A stretch of 64,000 bases of DNA from Flavobacterium hiemivividum (GCF_004349145.1 NZ_SMFO01000001.1:372001-436000), one strand, 5' to 3'; shown: positions 7,053-16,217, counted from the first letter of the stretch. The notes: generated by a model from the sequence alone, not told the origin. Numbers and translations: made by a program.

Positions 7053-9302
7053 CTAATAATTGACATTCAACCCAAAACCAACTCCCATATCACTATCGTA
7101 ATGTGTAGTGATTCCAAGATTTTTACCAACTATATATTTTAATCCTGCCATGTATTCTTTGTCAGTATTAACCATAAGTGCCGCACGCAGTCGTTTAGAA
7201 ACTGGGATATCTTCTCGCATCAACTGAAAACGAAAGTTACCATCATGAAAAACTTCTGCCTGAGCAATTACTAAAAGTGGCAAGGTATAATTAACCCCTA
7301 AACTCACAACCGCTCTATTGTCCTTAGTATTTGATTGTCCAAAGACGTTTTTCTCTATTTCATTCATTCCAAACTTTCGATAACGCCAGTCAAATCCTAT
7401 AAACGGCATCAGCCATTGGTTTCTACCAATGTATCTCCCTATATGTGTTTCGACTTCATATCCATGATCATCATGATAACCTAAGCTCCATTCAGTACCA
7501 AAACTCCATCTAGCATTTTGCACCATCGCTTGCCCATCATTTCCATTGGTAGCAAAATCATTCTCGGCCATAACATGTAGTCCGTTACTCTCGCGTTGTA
7601 ACTTTTTATAGGCCCATTCTTTATTAGGTAATAATGGATTTAGCTCAGAATTTTCAACACTAAACACTCTGTTCATCCCAGCCATCATATGATACAAAAT
7701 ATGACAGTGAAAAAACCAATCGCCATCCGCATTAGCATTAAATTCAATGGTATCTGTTTCCATTGGCATGATATCTAGAACGTTTTTCAAAGGAGCAAAT
7801 TTCCCTTGTCCATTCAATACTCTAAAATCATGTCCATGCAAGTGCATTGGGTGACGCATCATGGAATTATTGGTCAATACAATTCGTACATTTTCTCCTT
7901 TTTTAATTAGTATTTTATCTGATTCTGAAAGTACTCTATTATCCATACTCCATAAATACCTATTCATATTTCCAGTTAATTCAAAACGCAATTCTCGCAC
8001 TGGGGCATCTTTGGGTAGTGTAGTAACTGTTGGCGATTTTAGCATTCCATAATTTAAAGTCACGATATCCTTAGACCCAGAATCCATACTATGCATTGAA
8101 TGATCCATTTTAGCATCCATCTTAGCATTATCCTCTTTTTGAGTTTTGCCTTTCGATTTCTTACTTTCTCCAGTAATTTCAGGATACATAACCGTGTTCA
8201 TATCCATTTTTTGAAGACTCATTTTCATACCCATATCATTCATGCTGCCGTCCATGTTCATCATTTCGTTCATCATTTTCATGCCAGCGAAATAATTTAA
8301 TTTTGGCAATGGAGCGATTAGCTGTTTAATTCCGCTTCCTATGTATAACGAAGTAGATTTAGTTCGGTCTTCAGGTGTAGCTAAAAATTCATATGAAGTA
8401 TTTGCTTCTGGAATGGTCACCACCACATCATAAGTTTCAGAAACTCCAATAATCAATCGATCTACCTCAACTGGTTCCACATCATTCCCGTCATTAGCGA
8501 CAACTGTAATTTTTCCGCCGGCATAAGTCAACCAAAAATAAGACGAAGCTCCCGCATTAGAAATACGTAAACGCACCTTGTCGCCTCCCTTGAATTGTGA
8601 AAGCTGACTTTCATTTTTTCCATTTATCAAAAACTTATCGTAATACACATCACTAACATCCATCGCCAGCATGCGCTTCCACTCATTATTGAACTTGGTT
8701 TTAAAATGTCCGCTTTTTATTGCTTCAGCATAACTCTGGGTTGTTCCTTTTTTTATCGCAAACCAGTCCGAAGCATTATGCAGCATGCGGTGTACATTGT
8801 CAGGATTATAATCTGTCCATTCGCTTAAAACCACAGGAACTGCTGGTAAATCATCGATTCCTTTTCTAAAGGTAGGATCATCCACTTTTTTCTTTAAAAT
8901 CATAGCACCATACATCCCTATTTGTTCCTGCATTCCCGAGTGACTGTGGTACCAATGTGTACCGTTTTGTATAATAGGAAAACTATATTTATGAGTTGTA
9001 TTAGGCGCTATGGGCATCTGGGTTAGAAAAGGAACCCCATCTTCCTTATTAGGCAAATACAAGCCATGCCAATGCAAAGAAGTTCCTTCCTCCAACTTGT
9101 TATGCACATAGATTTCGGCAATGTCACCTTCGGTAAAAGTTAATGTAGGCATAGGAATCTGTCCGTTTACAGCAATTGCTCTTTTATCTTTTCCTGCAAA
9201 ATTGACAATCGTATCCTTTACATACAAATCATAGCGAACCACTTTTTGTGCATATGTCGAGAAACCAAACAACACCGCGATAATTAACACTCTTATATTC
9301 AT
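7053..9302 (-). CDS. Multicopper oxidase with Met-rich insert and fused C-terminal CopB-like barrel
   Basis: Secreted copper-resistance oxidase (CopA/CueO class) of 749 residues with a signal peptide ending near residue 18. The first cupredoxin copper ligands are HWHG (77-80) and HWYHSH (116-121). The last domain has HPMHLHG (484-490) and HCHILYHMM (532-540), so type 1, 2 and 3 copper sites look complete. Residues 340-410 form a Met/His-rich insert of the kind that binds Cu(I). From about 595 to the end the sequence changes to a region resembling the outer-membrane protein CopB (FGTEW, GFDWRYRKFG, KYIVGKNLGI). It follows the small gene at 9316 by 13 bases. Plasmid CopA and CopB are usually separate proteins, so this is a fusion. 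Confidence 0.9.
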   Translation of the reverse strand: MNIRVLIIAVLFGFSTYAQKVVRYDLYVKDTIVNFAGKDKRAIAVNGQIPMPTLTFTEGDIAEIYVHNKLEEGTSLHWHGLYLPNKEDGVPFLTQMPIAPNTTHKYSFPIIQNGTHWYHSHSGMQEQIGMYGAMILKKKVDDPTFRKGIDDLPAVPVVLSEWTDYNPDNVHRMLHNASDWFAIKKGTTQSYAEAIKSGHFKTKFNNEWKRMLAMDVSDVYYDKFLINGKNESQLSQFKGGDKVRLRISNAGASSYFWLTYAGGKITVVANDGNDVEPVEVDRLIIGVSETYDVVVTIPEANTSYEFLATPEDRTKSTSLYIGSGIKQLIAPLPKLNYFAGMKMMNEMMNMDGSMNDMGMKMSLQKMDMNTVMYPEITGESKKSKGKTQKEDNAKMDAKMDHSMHSMDSGSKDIVTLNYGMLKSPTVTTLPKDAPVRELRFELTGNMNRYLWSMDNRVLSESDKILIKKGENVRIVLTNNSMMRHPMHLHGHDFRVLNGQGKFAPLKNVLDIMPMETDTIEFNANADGDWFFHCHILYHMMAGMNRVFSVENSELNPLLPNKEWAYKKLQRESNGLHVMAENDFATNGNDGQAMVQNARWSFGTEWSLGYHDDHGYEVETHIGRYIGRNQWLMPFIGFDWRYRKFGMNEIEKNVFGQSNTKDNRAVVSLGVNYTLPLLVIAQAEVFHDGNFRFQLMREDIPVSKRLRAALMVNTDKEYMAGLKYIVGKNLGITTHYDSDMGVGFGLNVNY

Positions 9303-9315
9303 TATTTTCTATATT

Positions 9316-9456
9316 TTATTTTTTTCTTCTCCTATATAAATGAGCTGCTACTAAAATTAAAAGTGCAAAAATCAATATTGAGCCCCACCAAAACCAATGC
9401 ATTCCCATAAATGAGTACGCATCCATGTGCATTCCTTCTTGTCCGGAATTATCCAT
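9316..9456 (-). CDS. Small single-span membrane protein, 46 residues, in the copper cluster
   Basis: This short frame starts with ATG at 9456 and ends with TAA. The N-terminus is Met/His-rich (two His and several Met in the first 20 residues). One hydrophobic segment around residues 21-39 opens with WFWWG, and the end is positive (RRRKK), predicting a cytoplasmic C-terminus. It lies between the P-type ATPase (56-base gap) and the multicopper oxidase (13-base gap) on the same strand, so it is probably cotranscribed. I know no defined function. A helper of copper export is an inference from position and the Met/His content. Confidence 0.7.
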   Translation of the reverse strand: MDNSGQEGMHMDAYSFMGMHWFWWGSILIFALLILVAAHLYRRRKK

Positions 9457-9512
9457 ACTATTAATTTTTAAAGGTTAATAAATACAATAAGCAGCCCCGC
9501 AAACGTATTTAG

Positions 9513-12002
9513 TTACAGTTTTAAATTTCGCAGTCGTAATGCATTTGCTATAACAGAAACTGAGCTAAAACTCATTGCTAAGGCAGCGATCATTGGCGAG
9601 AGTAAAAGACCGAAAAAAGGATATAAAACCCCAGCTGCAATTGGAATCCCAAGTACATTATAAAAGAAAGCAAAAAATAAATTTTGGTTGATGTTTTTCA
9701 TCACCGCATGACTTAGTTTTTTAGCTTTTACAATCCCTTGTAAATCTCCTTTTACTAATGTGATTTTGGCGCTTTCAATCGCTACGTCAGTTCCAGTTCC
9801 CATCGCGATACCAATATCGGCTTGCGCCAGAGCCGGAGCATCGTTAATTCCGTCCCCTGCCATGGCTACAATTTTGCCTTGGTCTTGTAATTTCTTAATT
9901 TCTTTTAGTTTATCTTCCGGCAAACAACCTGCAATAAATGAAGTCAAGTTCAACTCTTGAGCAACTGCTCTTGCCGTATTTTCATTATCTCCCGTAAGCA
10001 TAATCACTTCGACACCCTGACTCATTAAATCAGCAATGGCGGCAACACTCGTTGGTTTTATTGCATCGGTAATCGTAACATATCCTAAAACAGTATTGTC
10101 CACCGAAATATAAGAAACCGTTTTCCCAAGTTTCTGCTCGGTTACTACTTTAGAATCAATTTCTGCGTCAATCACAGCCCCAACTTGTTCCATCAGACTC
10201 TTATTTCCTAAAGCTACTTTTGTATTATCTACCGTTCCCACGACCCCTTTTCCTGTAATAGCCTCAAAGTCTTTTACCTCAGAAAGTGCTGTTTCTTTTG
10301 CTCTTGCAAAATGGACTACGGCTTCCGCCAATGGGTGTTCACTATATTGATTTAAAGATGCGATTTTTTGCAGCAGCGCATCCTCGTTGTTTTGACTAGA
10401 ATATACTTTTTCAACAGAAGGTTTTCCTTCGGTTATAGTTCCAGTTTTATCGGTAATGAGAACATTCACCTTGTCCATATTCTCCAATGCTTCAGCATTT
10501 TTTATCAAAACTCCGGATTGCGCTCCTTTCCCAACACCTACCATGACAGACATAGGCGTGGCCAAACCTAATGCACACGGACAAGCAATAATAAGTACCG
10601 CGATGGCATTGATAAATCCATAAACCATTGCGGGCTCTGGACCAAAATTTGCCCAGACAAAAAATGTTATTATCGAAGTAATTACAACTATTGGTACAAA
10701 ATACTTCGCTATTCTGTCGGCTAGTTTTTGAATAGGTGCTCTCGAACGGCTGGCAGAATTTACCATTTGAACAATTTGAGAAAGCAAGGTATCTGAACCC
10801 ACTTTCTCTGCAATCATCACAAAAGATTTGTTTCCGTTTATGGTTCCTGCAATAACGGAATCATCAATCTTTTTATCAACAGGAATTGGCTCGCCAGAAA
10901 TCATTGATTCGTCTATAGTCGTTTCCCCATCAGTAATTTTTCCATCCACAGGAATTTTTTCACCTGGTTTCACACGCAATAAATCGTCTTGTTTAATATC
11001 ATGAACAGAAATCACCTTATCCACTCCGTCGCTAACTAAGGTGGCTTCAGTAGGCGCTAATTTCAGTAATTCTTTTATCGCTCCACTGGTTCTGCTGTGC
11101 GCCCTCGCTTCTAATAGCTGACCTAATAAAACTAAAGTTAGTATTACGGTGGTTGCTTCAAAATAGAGATGAACTGCTCCGGTATGTGTTTTAAATTCAT
11201 ATGGAAAAAGCTCTGGGAAAAATAAACCAAACAGGCTAAATAGAAAAGCAACTCCAGCACCAATACCTATTAAGGTAAACATATTTAAGTTCCATGAAAT
11301 AATAGACTTCCAGGCACGCACAAAAAACATCCAAGTAGCATAAAAAACTACTGGAAGTGACAAGGCAAATTGCATCCAATTCCAACTCGAAGTATCCATT
11401 ATTTTTAGAAGTGGATTATTCGGAATCATATCTGACATTGCAATGATAAAAATAGGTACCGTAAAAAGTACTGCAATTTTCATTTTGCTTACCAGAGCAA
11501 GATACGACTGGTCTTCTTCACTTTCGCTAGGTTCCATTGGCACTAAATCCATTCCGCATATAGAACAAGAACCCGGAGCTTCCTCGATGATTTCAGGATG
11601 CATCGGGCAAGTAAACAGGGTCTTCGTCGCAATTAAATCAGGTGCTTTTACGAGGTCCATTCCGCAAACAGGGCAATCACCAGCTTTGTCATATACTTTA
11701 TCGCCTTCGCAAAACATAGGACAATAATATTTTCCCGCTGCATTTTTAGGCGGAGTTACAACGACTTTTTCTGTTGGCAGCAGTACATCATTGGGATTAA
11801 AAACCTTTATCGAATAATTCCCCGCAGCCGAAAGCGCCTCTTGAAAATGAGTTGTTTGGATAGGCTTTTGCATAGTAATAGTAGCGATAGGCGGATCTAA
11901 TGTGACGACAGCCTCAACACCTTCCAAAGCATTCAAGTTTTTTTCAACTTTAGTTCTACAACCATTGCAAGACATTCCAGTAATAGTATAGTTATGTTTC
12001 AT
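9513..12002 (-). CDS. copA: Copper-exporting P-type ATPase with HMA and two heavy-metal-binding domains
   Basis: P1B-type ATPase that pumps Cu(I) out of the cytoplasm, 829 residues. Order of domains: one HMA domain with MSCNGC (Cys12, Cys15); two short Cys-rich heavy-metal-binding repeats (Cys94, Cys98, Cys110, Cys113 and Cys132, Cys146, Cys149, each with a CGMDLV motif); membrane helices; the actuator with SGEP; the membrane CPC motif in ACPCALG; the phosphorylation motif DKTGTITEGK; HPLAEA; and GDGINDAPAL. All catalytic motifs are intact. It is downstream of the HMA-AraC gene and upstream of the oxidase. The CPC motif and context support copper rather than zinc. Confidence 0.95.
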   Translation of the reverse strand: MKHNYTITGMSCNGCRTKVEKNLNALEGVEAVVTLDPPIATITMQKPIQTTHFQEALSAAGNYSIKVFNPNDVLLPTEKVVVTPPKNAAGKYYCPMFCEGDKVYDKAGDCPVCGMDLVKAPDLIATKTLFTCPMHPEIIEEAPGSCSICGMDLVPMEPSESEEDQSYLALVSKMKIAVLFTVPIFIIAMSDMIPNNPLLKIMDTSSWNWMQFALSLPVVFYATWMFFVRAWKSIISWNLNMFTLIGIGAGVAFLFSLFGLFFPELFPYEFKTHTGAVHLYFEATTVILTLVLLGQLLEARAHSRTSGAIKELLKLAPTEATLVSDGVDKVISVHDIKQDDLLRVKPGEKIPVDGKITDGETTIDESMISGEPIPVDKKIDDSVIAGTINGNKSFVMIAEKVGSDTLLSQIVQMVNSASRSRAPIQKLADRIAKYFVPIVVITSIITFFVWANFGPEPAMVYGFINAIAVLIIACPCALGLATPMSVMVGVGKGAQSGVLIKNAEALENMDKVNVLITDKTGTITEGKPSVEKVYSSQNNEDALLQKIASLNQYSEHPLAEAVVHFARAKETALSEVKDFEAITGKGVVGTVDNTKVALGNKSLMEQVGAVIDAEIDSKVVTEQKLGKTVSYISVDNTVLGYVTITDAIKPTSVAAIADLMSQGVEVIMLTGDNENTARAVAQELNLTSFIAGCLPEDKLKEIKKLQDQGKIVAMAGDGINDAPALAQADIGIAMGTGTDVAIESAKITLVKGDLQGIVKAKKLSHAVMKNINQNLFFAFFYNVLGIPIAAGVLYPFFGLLLSPMIAALAMSFSSVSVIANALRLRNLKL

Positions 12003-12087
12003 TATTTAGTATCTTAAATTATTAATCCAAACTTACCATTATAAACGACTAAGACTCTTATACAATTATGGTTGTGTTATGTATCAT

Positions 12088-12648
12088 TTATAGATTTTCA
12101 AGAGACAGACGTTTCTGTTCTTCGCTGTTTTTAAAAAAAGTAGGAGTCATAGCTGTGACTTTTTTAAATTGCTTGCTCAAATGAGAAGCACTACTATAAT
12201 TGAGCTGAAATGCAATTTCATTCAAACTTAATTCATCATACACAAGCAATTCTTTAACCCTTTCAATCTTTTGAAGAATATAATAATGTTCAATCGTGTT
12301 GCTTTCCTGAGTCGAAAATAAATTACTTATATAGCTGTAATCATGACCAATGGCTGCTACTATATAATCTGACAAATTCGTCGTGAAACGATTATCCTTA
12401 AAATGAACCAATTCAACAATCAGGTTTTTTACTTTCTCTACAATCTGGCTCTTCTTGTCGTCGATAATTAAGAAACCGAGATTCAATAATTTTCTATTGA
12501 GATCTACTATTTTTTCTTTGCTTAAATCTTCGGCTATTTCTATTTTTCCCAGTTCTACCGATATAGTATGAAGTCCAAACTTTTCCAGTTCAGACTTCAC
12601 GACCATTATACATCGGTTACAAACCATATTTTTTATGTGTAATTTCAA
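12088..12648 (-). CDS. AraC-family regulator with N-terminal HMA-like metal-binding domain (TTG start)
   Basis: Predicted metal-responsive transcription regulator, 186 residues. Residues 1-65 look like an HMA ferredoxin-like domain with MVCNRC (Cys10, Cys13). Residues 95-175 form an AraC-type double helix-turn-helix, with LNEIAFQLNYSSASHLSKQF the conserved second motif. The start is TTG at 12648, four bases after the TAG of the preceding gene. No ATG or GTG exists upstream in the frame, and an ATG at residue 8 would remove the first beta strand of the HMA domain. That it senses Cu(I) and controls this cluster is inferred from the cysteines and neighbours. Confidence 0.85.
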   Translation of the reverse strand: MKLHIKNMVCNRCIMVVKSELEKFGLHTISVELGKIEIAEDLSKEKIVDLNRKLLNLGFLIIDDKKSQIVEKVKNLIVELVHFKDNRFTTNLSDYIVAAIGHDYSYISNLFSTQESNTIEHYYILQKIERVKELLVYDELSLNEIAFQLNYSSASHLSKQFKKVTAMTPTFFKNSEEQKRLSLENL

Positions 12649-12652
12649 AATA

Positions 12653-13264
12653 CTATTTTAAAGTTTCCACTATCCCGCCGCAACTTAGCATTTCAGAACC
12701 ATAATATGGATTTTTAATTTCTTTGGTTTCACTAATCCAATAACCACTTTTCCCGCCATCATACATTGGACAGTAATCTTTATATAATTTTCGATCAGTT
12801 CCAAAAGTTTTTATCAAATCTGTCACTTCTTTACTAACCAATGCAAAGTATTCTCTTTGATGATCCATTTTGCCAGCGTTGCCACTAATGTGCTTTAAGT
12901 CTTTGCTCATTTTTGCTCCAATGACATCATATTTCTTTTTATTGTCTACATCTAAAGAGCTAGAATTCAAGCCGCTTAAAGTTACAATAAATTTTTCAGC
13001 CGCTAGGGCAGCCGCTTTCGAATCATCGTTTACAAGCGTATTTTTCAAACTCAAATAATCGTTTACTATTTCATTTATATTTATCGAGGAGGAAGTCGCT
13101 TTTTTTATTTCTATTTCTGGCTGAGCGACATCTAAATCTACATTTGAAGTTGGCACAGCCTTCTCTACAATTTCAGAATTGAGGTTCTCTGTTTCTTTAG
13201 TTTTTTGATTACAAGCAGTAAATAGAAACACAAATGCGATGGACGAAAGTATTATATTTTTCAT
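12653..13264 (-). CDS. DUF3347-domain lipoprotein, probable copper-binding
   Basis: The 203-residue protein has a lipoprotein signal with lipobox FTAC (Cys18), so it is exported and lipid-anchored. Residues about 65-203 match the DUF3347 pattern: a helical region followed by a conserved end with CPM (YCPMYDGGKSGYW), NPYYGS and a late CGG. The same end occurs in the protein at 15197-16066. DUF3347 domains occur in CusB-like and copper-associated proteins of Bacteroidota. Metal binding by the two conserved Cys and Met is plausible but not shown. It is directly followed, after four bases, by the HMA-AraC gene. Confidence 0.85.
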   Translation of the reverse strand: MKNIILSSIAFVFLFTACNQKTKETENLNSEIVEKAVPTSNVDLDVAQPEIEIKKATSSSININEIVNDYLSLKNTLVNDDSKAAALAAEKFIVTLSGLNSSSLDVDNKKKYDVIGAKMSKDLKHISGNAGKMDHQREYFALVSKEVTDLIKTFGTDRKLYKDYCPMYDGGKSGYWISETKEIKNPYYGSEMLSCGGIVETLK

Positions 13265-13343
13265 TTTTTATAAATTTTTAATTATTCAAATAGGGTAATT
13301 ATTTCACTTATTTTATAAATTTAATTCAATTTACTCGGTATTT

Positions 13344-14153
13344 CTAATTAGCTACATTAAAAAAAGTATATTCTAGTTTCAAATAAAAACCATCAGAGGC
13401 AGTACGAAGCATCGAGCTATACAATTCTTTTTTGTATGCTAAGTCAATTCTAGCCTGGCTGTTGATGATAAATTGCACTGAAGGCACAACATCGAGATAA
13501 GATTTTCCGCCTTCAGTCAATGTTTGCCCTACAAATTCCAACATCGTATTAATATTGGTTTGCTTAAAGCTAGTGTATCGTTTGGGATACATTAATTTAC
13601 CGATGGAAAAGGTGTAATTGAATGCAGCATTACTTTGTAATTCTGGAAATTCATAATCTTCTTTATCATCAGTTACGCCGTTATAACTAAGTGAAGTACT
13701 AAGAGCTACTTTTTTGATTAGCTGCGTCGCAACCACACCCACTTCATAACCCGAATTTCCTCCAGAAAGATCAATTGCTTCTTGCTGCATCGGCGAATTA
13801 GTCCAGCTGTATCGCCCAAAGGCTGCCAGACGAAAATGGCTTTGTAAATCATCTAGAGAAAAAAAACGGTATTTAGCGTAAACTCCCGCACCTTCTTCTT
13901 TTAATGTATTGCTGCTATTATTTAAAAAAGCAGACGCACGCAGCATTAAATTTTTGTTTACACCCCAAGTCACCTCAGGCGACAAATTAAAAAGAGAACC
14001 GCTACCAATTTCTTTTTTCAATAGAGATTGTCCAACACGAACTCCAATAGAACCCGCTGGAACATTACTCGCGGGTTCCGTAACTACAAAAAGTTCTTGA
14101 GCACTAATTTGAAACGAAATCAGCGCCAAGAAAACAATGCCTAAATACCTCAT
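13344..14153 (-). CDS. Outer-membrane beta-barrel protein of unknown function
   Basis: The 269-residue protein (start at 14153) begins with a signal peptide ending in SAQ and continues with alternating hydrophobic strands and aromatic turns, ending in aromatic-rich KLEYTFFNV. This is typical of an outer-membrane barrel. An upstream start at 14192 is open but would overlap the previous gene by 38 bases and hide the signal peptide. The chosen ATG comes one base after the TAA of the HMA gene. Its place in the copper cluster suggests a role in copper handling, but no homologue with known function is recognised. Confidence 0.75.
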   Translation of the reverse strand: MRYLGIVFLALISFQISAQELFVVTEPASNVPAGSIGVRVGQSLLKKEIGSGSLFNLSPEVTWGVNKNLMLRASAFLNNSSNTLKEEGAGVYAKYRFFSLDDLQSHFRLAAFGRYSWTNSPMQQEAIDLSGGNSGYEVGVVATQLIKKVALSTSLSYNGVTDDKEDYEFPELQSNAAFNYTFSIGKLMYPKRYTSFKQTNINTMLEFVGQTLTEGGKSYLDVVPSVQFIINSQARIDLAYKKELYSSMLRTASDGFYLKLEYTFFNVAN

Positions 14154-14154
14154 C

Positions 14155-14682
14155 TTATAATGTTTTAATATGATAGTTATTATCAGATCCATCTACATAA
14201 GTTGGATATTTCGAATACGATTTTACTAATTTTTTATACTCTTTTTGGGTAACAAAACCTTCGTCTAAGATCTTAACCTTAGTTTCTCCAGATAAAACTT
14301 GAGCTTTAGTATCAATGAAAACAAATGTAGCTTCATCCTGTTTAACAACGGCATTATCTTGTGCTTTCACATTATCAAATGGCATTGTCAACACCATAGA
14401 CCCTACGAAAAATCCAGCTTTTTCAACTGCATTTTTTAACACCATAGGCTGTACTGAATTATTATTCTTGAACTGAACCGTAAAAGTATTCGTATTCAAA
14501 TCAGTACTTACACTTTCTACAACTTCCATTGCTTTTAACTGTTTGTTTATCGCATTCGAACACATCGAACAGGTAAGTCCTGTTGCAATTATTTCGGCTT
14601 TAGAGATTTGAGAAAAGGCATTTCCACTTGTAATCAATGTTAAAAGTGCTATTGCTATGAATTTTATATTTAGTATTTTCAT
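14155..14682 (-). CDS. Exported HMA-domain protein, possible periplasmic copper chaperone
   Basis: A 175-residue protein with a signal peptide (about 1-25) followed by an HMA domain with GLTCSMC (Cys38, Cys41), the classic MxCxxC-type Cu(I) site with Leu-Thr before the first Cys. The remaining 80 residues are polar and of no recognised family. HMA chaperones are normally cytosolic, so an exported one points to copper transfer in the periplasm. It starts four bases after the TlpA-like gene and its stop nearly touches the start of the barrel gene, so the group is translated as an operon. Confidence 0.85.
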   Translation of the reverse strand: MKILNIKFIAIALLTLITSGNAFSQISKAEIIATGLTCSMCSNAINKQLKAMEVVESVSTDLNTNTFTVQFKNNNSVQPMVLKNAVEKAGFFVGSMVLTMPFDNVKAQDNAVVKQDEATFVFIDTKAQVLSGETKVKILDEGFVTQKEYKKLVKSYSKYPTYVDGSDNNYHIKTL

Positions 14683-14686
14683 CTGT

Positions 14687-15166
14687 TTATTTATTTATTT
14701 GAGCGATAATTTCTTCCTCGGTCGGATTAATCGCGATTAGTATTCCTTCGTTATTAAAAAGATAAGCTGCAGGCAATTCTTCGACTCCAAAAGTTACTGC
14801 CGAAGCAGCATCAAAACCTTTGGCATCAATTAATTGCTGGTGTTTCATTTTATCTTTGGCAATGGCATTTATCCATTTTGTTTTATCTGTATCAAGCGAT
14901 ATCCCAACGATTTCAAAGTTCTTGTCTTTATAAGTTTCATAGACTTTTACCAATTTCCTATTAGCTAATCTACAAGGTCCACACCAAGAAGCCCAGAAAT
15001 CTACTAAAACCGTTTTCCCCTTGAACGACTCAAGGCTCACTGTTACATTATTATTGTTTTCAAGTGCGATATTAGGAAAAGCATCTCCTAACTTTACTTG
15101 TGCACTGGCAGTTGACATCACAAACACGAGACTGCAAGCCAGAATTATATCTTTAAAGTTTATCAT
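14687..15166 (-). CDS. TlpA-family thioredoxin-like protein
   Basis: Secreted thioredoxin-fold oxidoreductase of 159 residues with a signal peptide (about 1-22) and the active site WASWCGPC (Cys62, Cys65). The later LPAAYLF segment supplies the cis-proline region. TlpA/ResA-type proteins keep cysteines of exported metalloproteins reduced. Here the neighbours carry many Cys metal sites (HMA, DUF3347, Cys-rich protein), so it probably prepares those thiols for copper. That role is inferred from context. Confidence 0.88.
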   Translation of the reverse strand: MINFKDIILACSLVFVMSTASAQVKLGDAFPNIALENNNNVTVSLESFKGKTVLVDFWASWCGPCRLANRKLVKVYETYKDKNFEIVGISLDTDKTKWINAIAKDKMKHQQLIDAKGFDAASAVTFGVEELPAAYLFNNEGILIAINPTEEEIIAQINK

Positions 15167-15196
15167 TACTCTTTTATTTTAAAAGGGTTCAATGGA

Positions 15197-16066
15197 TTAT
15201 TTCCCTATTGTTTCAACCGTTTTACCACAAGTCATCATTTGAGAACCATAATATGGATTTTTAACTGCATTTTCCTTGCTCAACCAGTTGGCCCCTTTAC
15301 CACCGTTTGCCATAGGACAAAATTGATAAAAAACAGCAGTTTCATATTTAGCCACTTTTATTAAATCATAGATGTTTTTTGACAAAGACACAAAAAGCAC
15401 TCTTTGTTTCTTGATGTCTTGAGTGTCAGCAATCGACTTAGCGTCAGCTTTTAAATCTTTCATTACTTTCATCCAAACCATGTGAACGTCCATAGCGAGT
15501 TTGTCCATTTCTACGGTATTAAGAGACACAAGCAATTCTTTTGACTTTGCTGAGGCTGTTGGACCTTCGGTTTTCACCAATGCATCTTTTAGTGAAAAGT
15601 AGTTATCAAAAACCACTTTCAATTGATCATTTTCTACAGCAACCTCTTTTGAGCTTGCTGAATGATTTGCGTGATGATCCATTGTGGAGGCTGCCACTTT
15701 CGCATCTGCCACTGTAGTAGTTTTTGCTTCTCTATCATATTGACAACAACCGTGTAATTGATCATAAACAGAGTCTGGAGCAAGGAACTTCTCACTGTCA
15801 TAACCTGCTAAAGCAATACGTTTTAAGATTTCATCCTCTGAAGTTTTTGATGAATCGTAAGTAAGTGTAGCCATTTTGGTGTCTTTATTCCAATCCACCG
15901 AAGCGACATTCTTTATATTTCCTGCCTTTTCGATCTTGGTTTCACACATACCGCAGTTTCCGTATATTTTTACAGAATTTGTTTTAGAATTCTTCATTTG
16001 CGCAGTAACCGCTGCAGCTGATAACAATAGAGTTATTGCCATCAATATTTTTTTTATTGAGTACAT
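15197..16066 (-). CDS. Exported HMA plus DUF3347 fusion protein
   Basis: A 289-residue protein with a signal peptide ending near residue 22. The HMA domain has GNCGMC (Cys38, Cys41). A linker holds an adjacent cysteine pair GCCQ (Cys107, Cys108) and a His-rich stretch near 130-135. A DUF3347 domain fills about 150-289 and ends with FCPM (Cys250), NPYYGS and TCGK (Cys280). It is thus an HMA domain joined to the same module as the lipoprotein at 12653-13264. It is likely to bind copper in the periplasm and may deliver it to a partner. It heads the cluster together with the Cys-rich gene upstream. Confidence 0.85.
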   Translation of the reverse strand: MYSIKKILMAITLLLSAAAVTAQMKNSKTNSVKIYGNCGMCETKIEKAGNIKNVASVDWNKDTKMATLTYDSSKTSEDEILKRIALAGYDSEKFLAPDSVYDQLHGCCQYDREAKTTTVADAKVAASTMDHHANHSASSKEVAVENDQLKVVFDNYFSLKDALVKTEGPTASAKSKELLVSLNTVEMDKLAMDVHMVWMKVMKDLKADAKSIADTQDIKKQRVLFVSLSKNIYDLIKVAKYETAVFYQFCPMANGGKGANWLSKENAVKNPYYGSQMMTCGKTVETIGK

Positions 16067-16217
16067 AGTATAATAATTTAAATGTGAGTGCGCTAAATCA
16101 ATAGATAAACGAAAGCATATAAGCTCTGATTAACATCAAGTAATAGCCGATAAATAAATGATTTTAAAGCAAGTTTTGCTTTGAATTTGACAGAGTAGTG
16201 GCTGTCAAAAATAGAAT

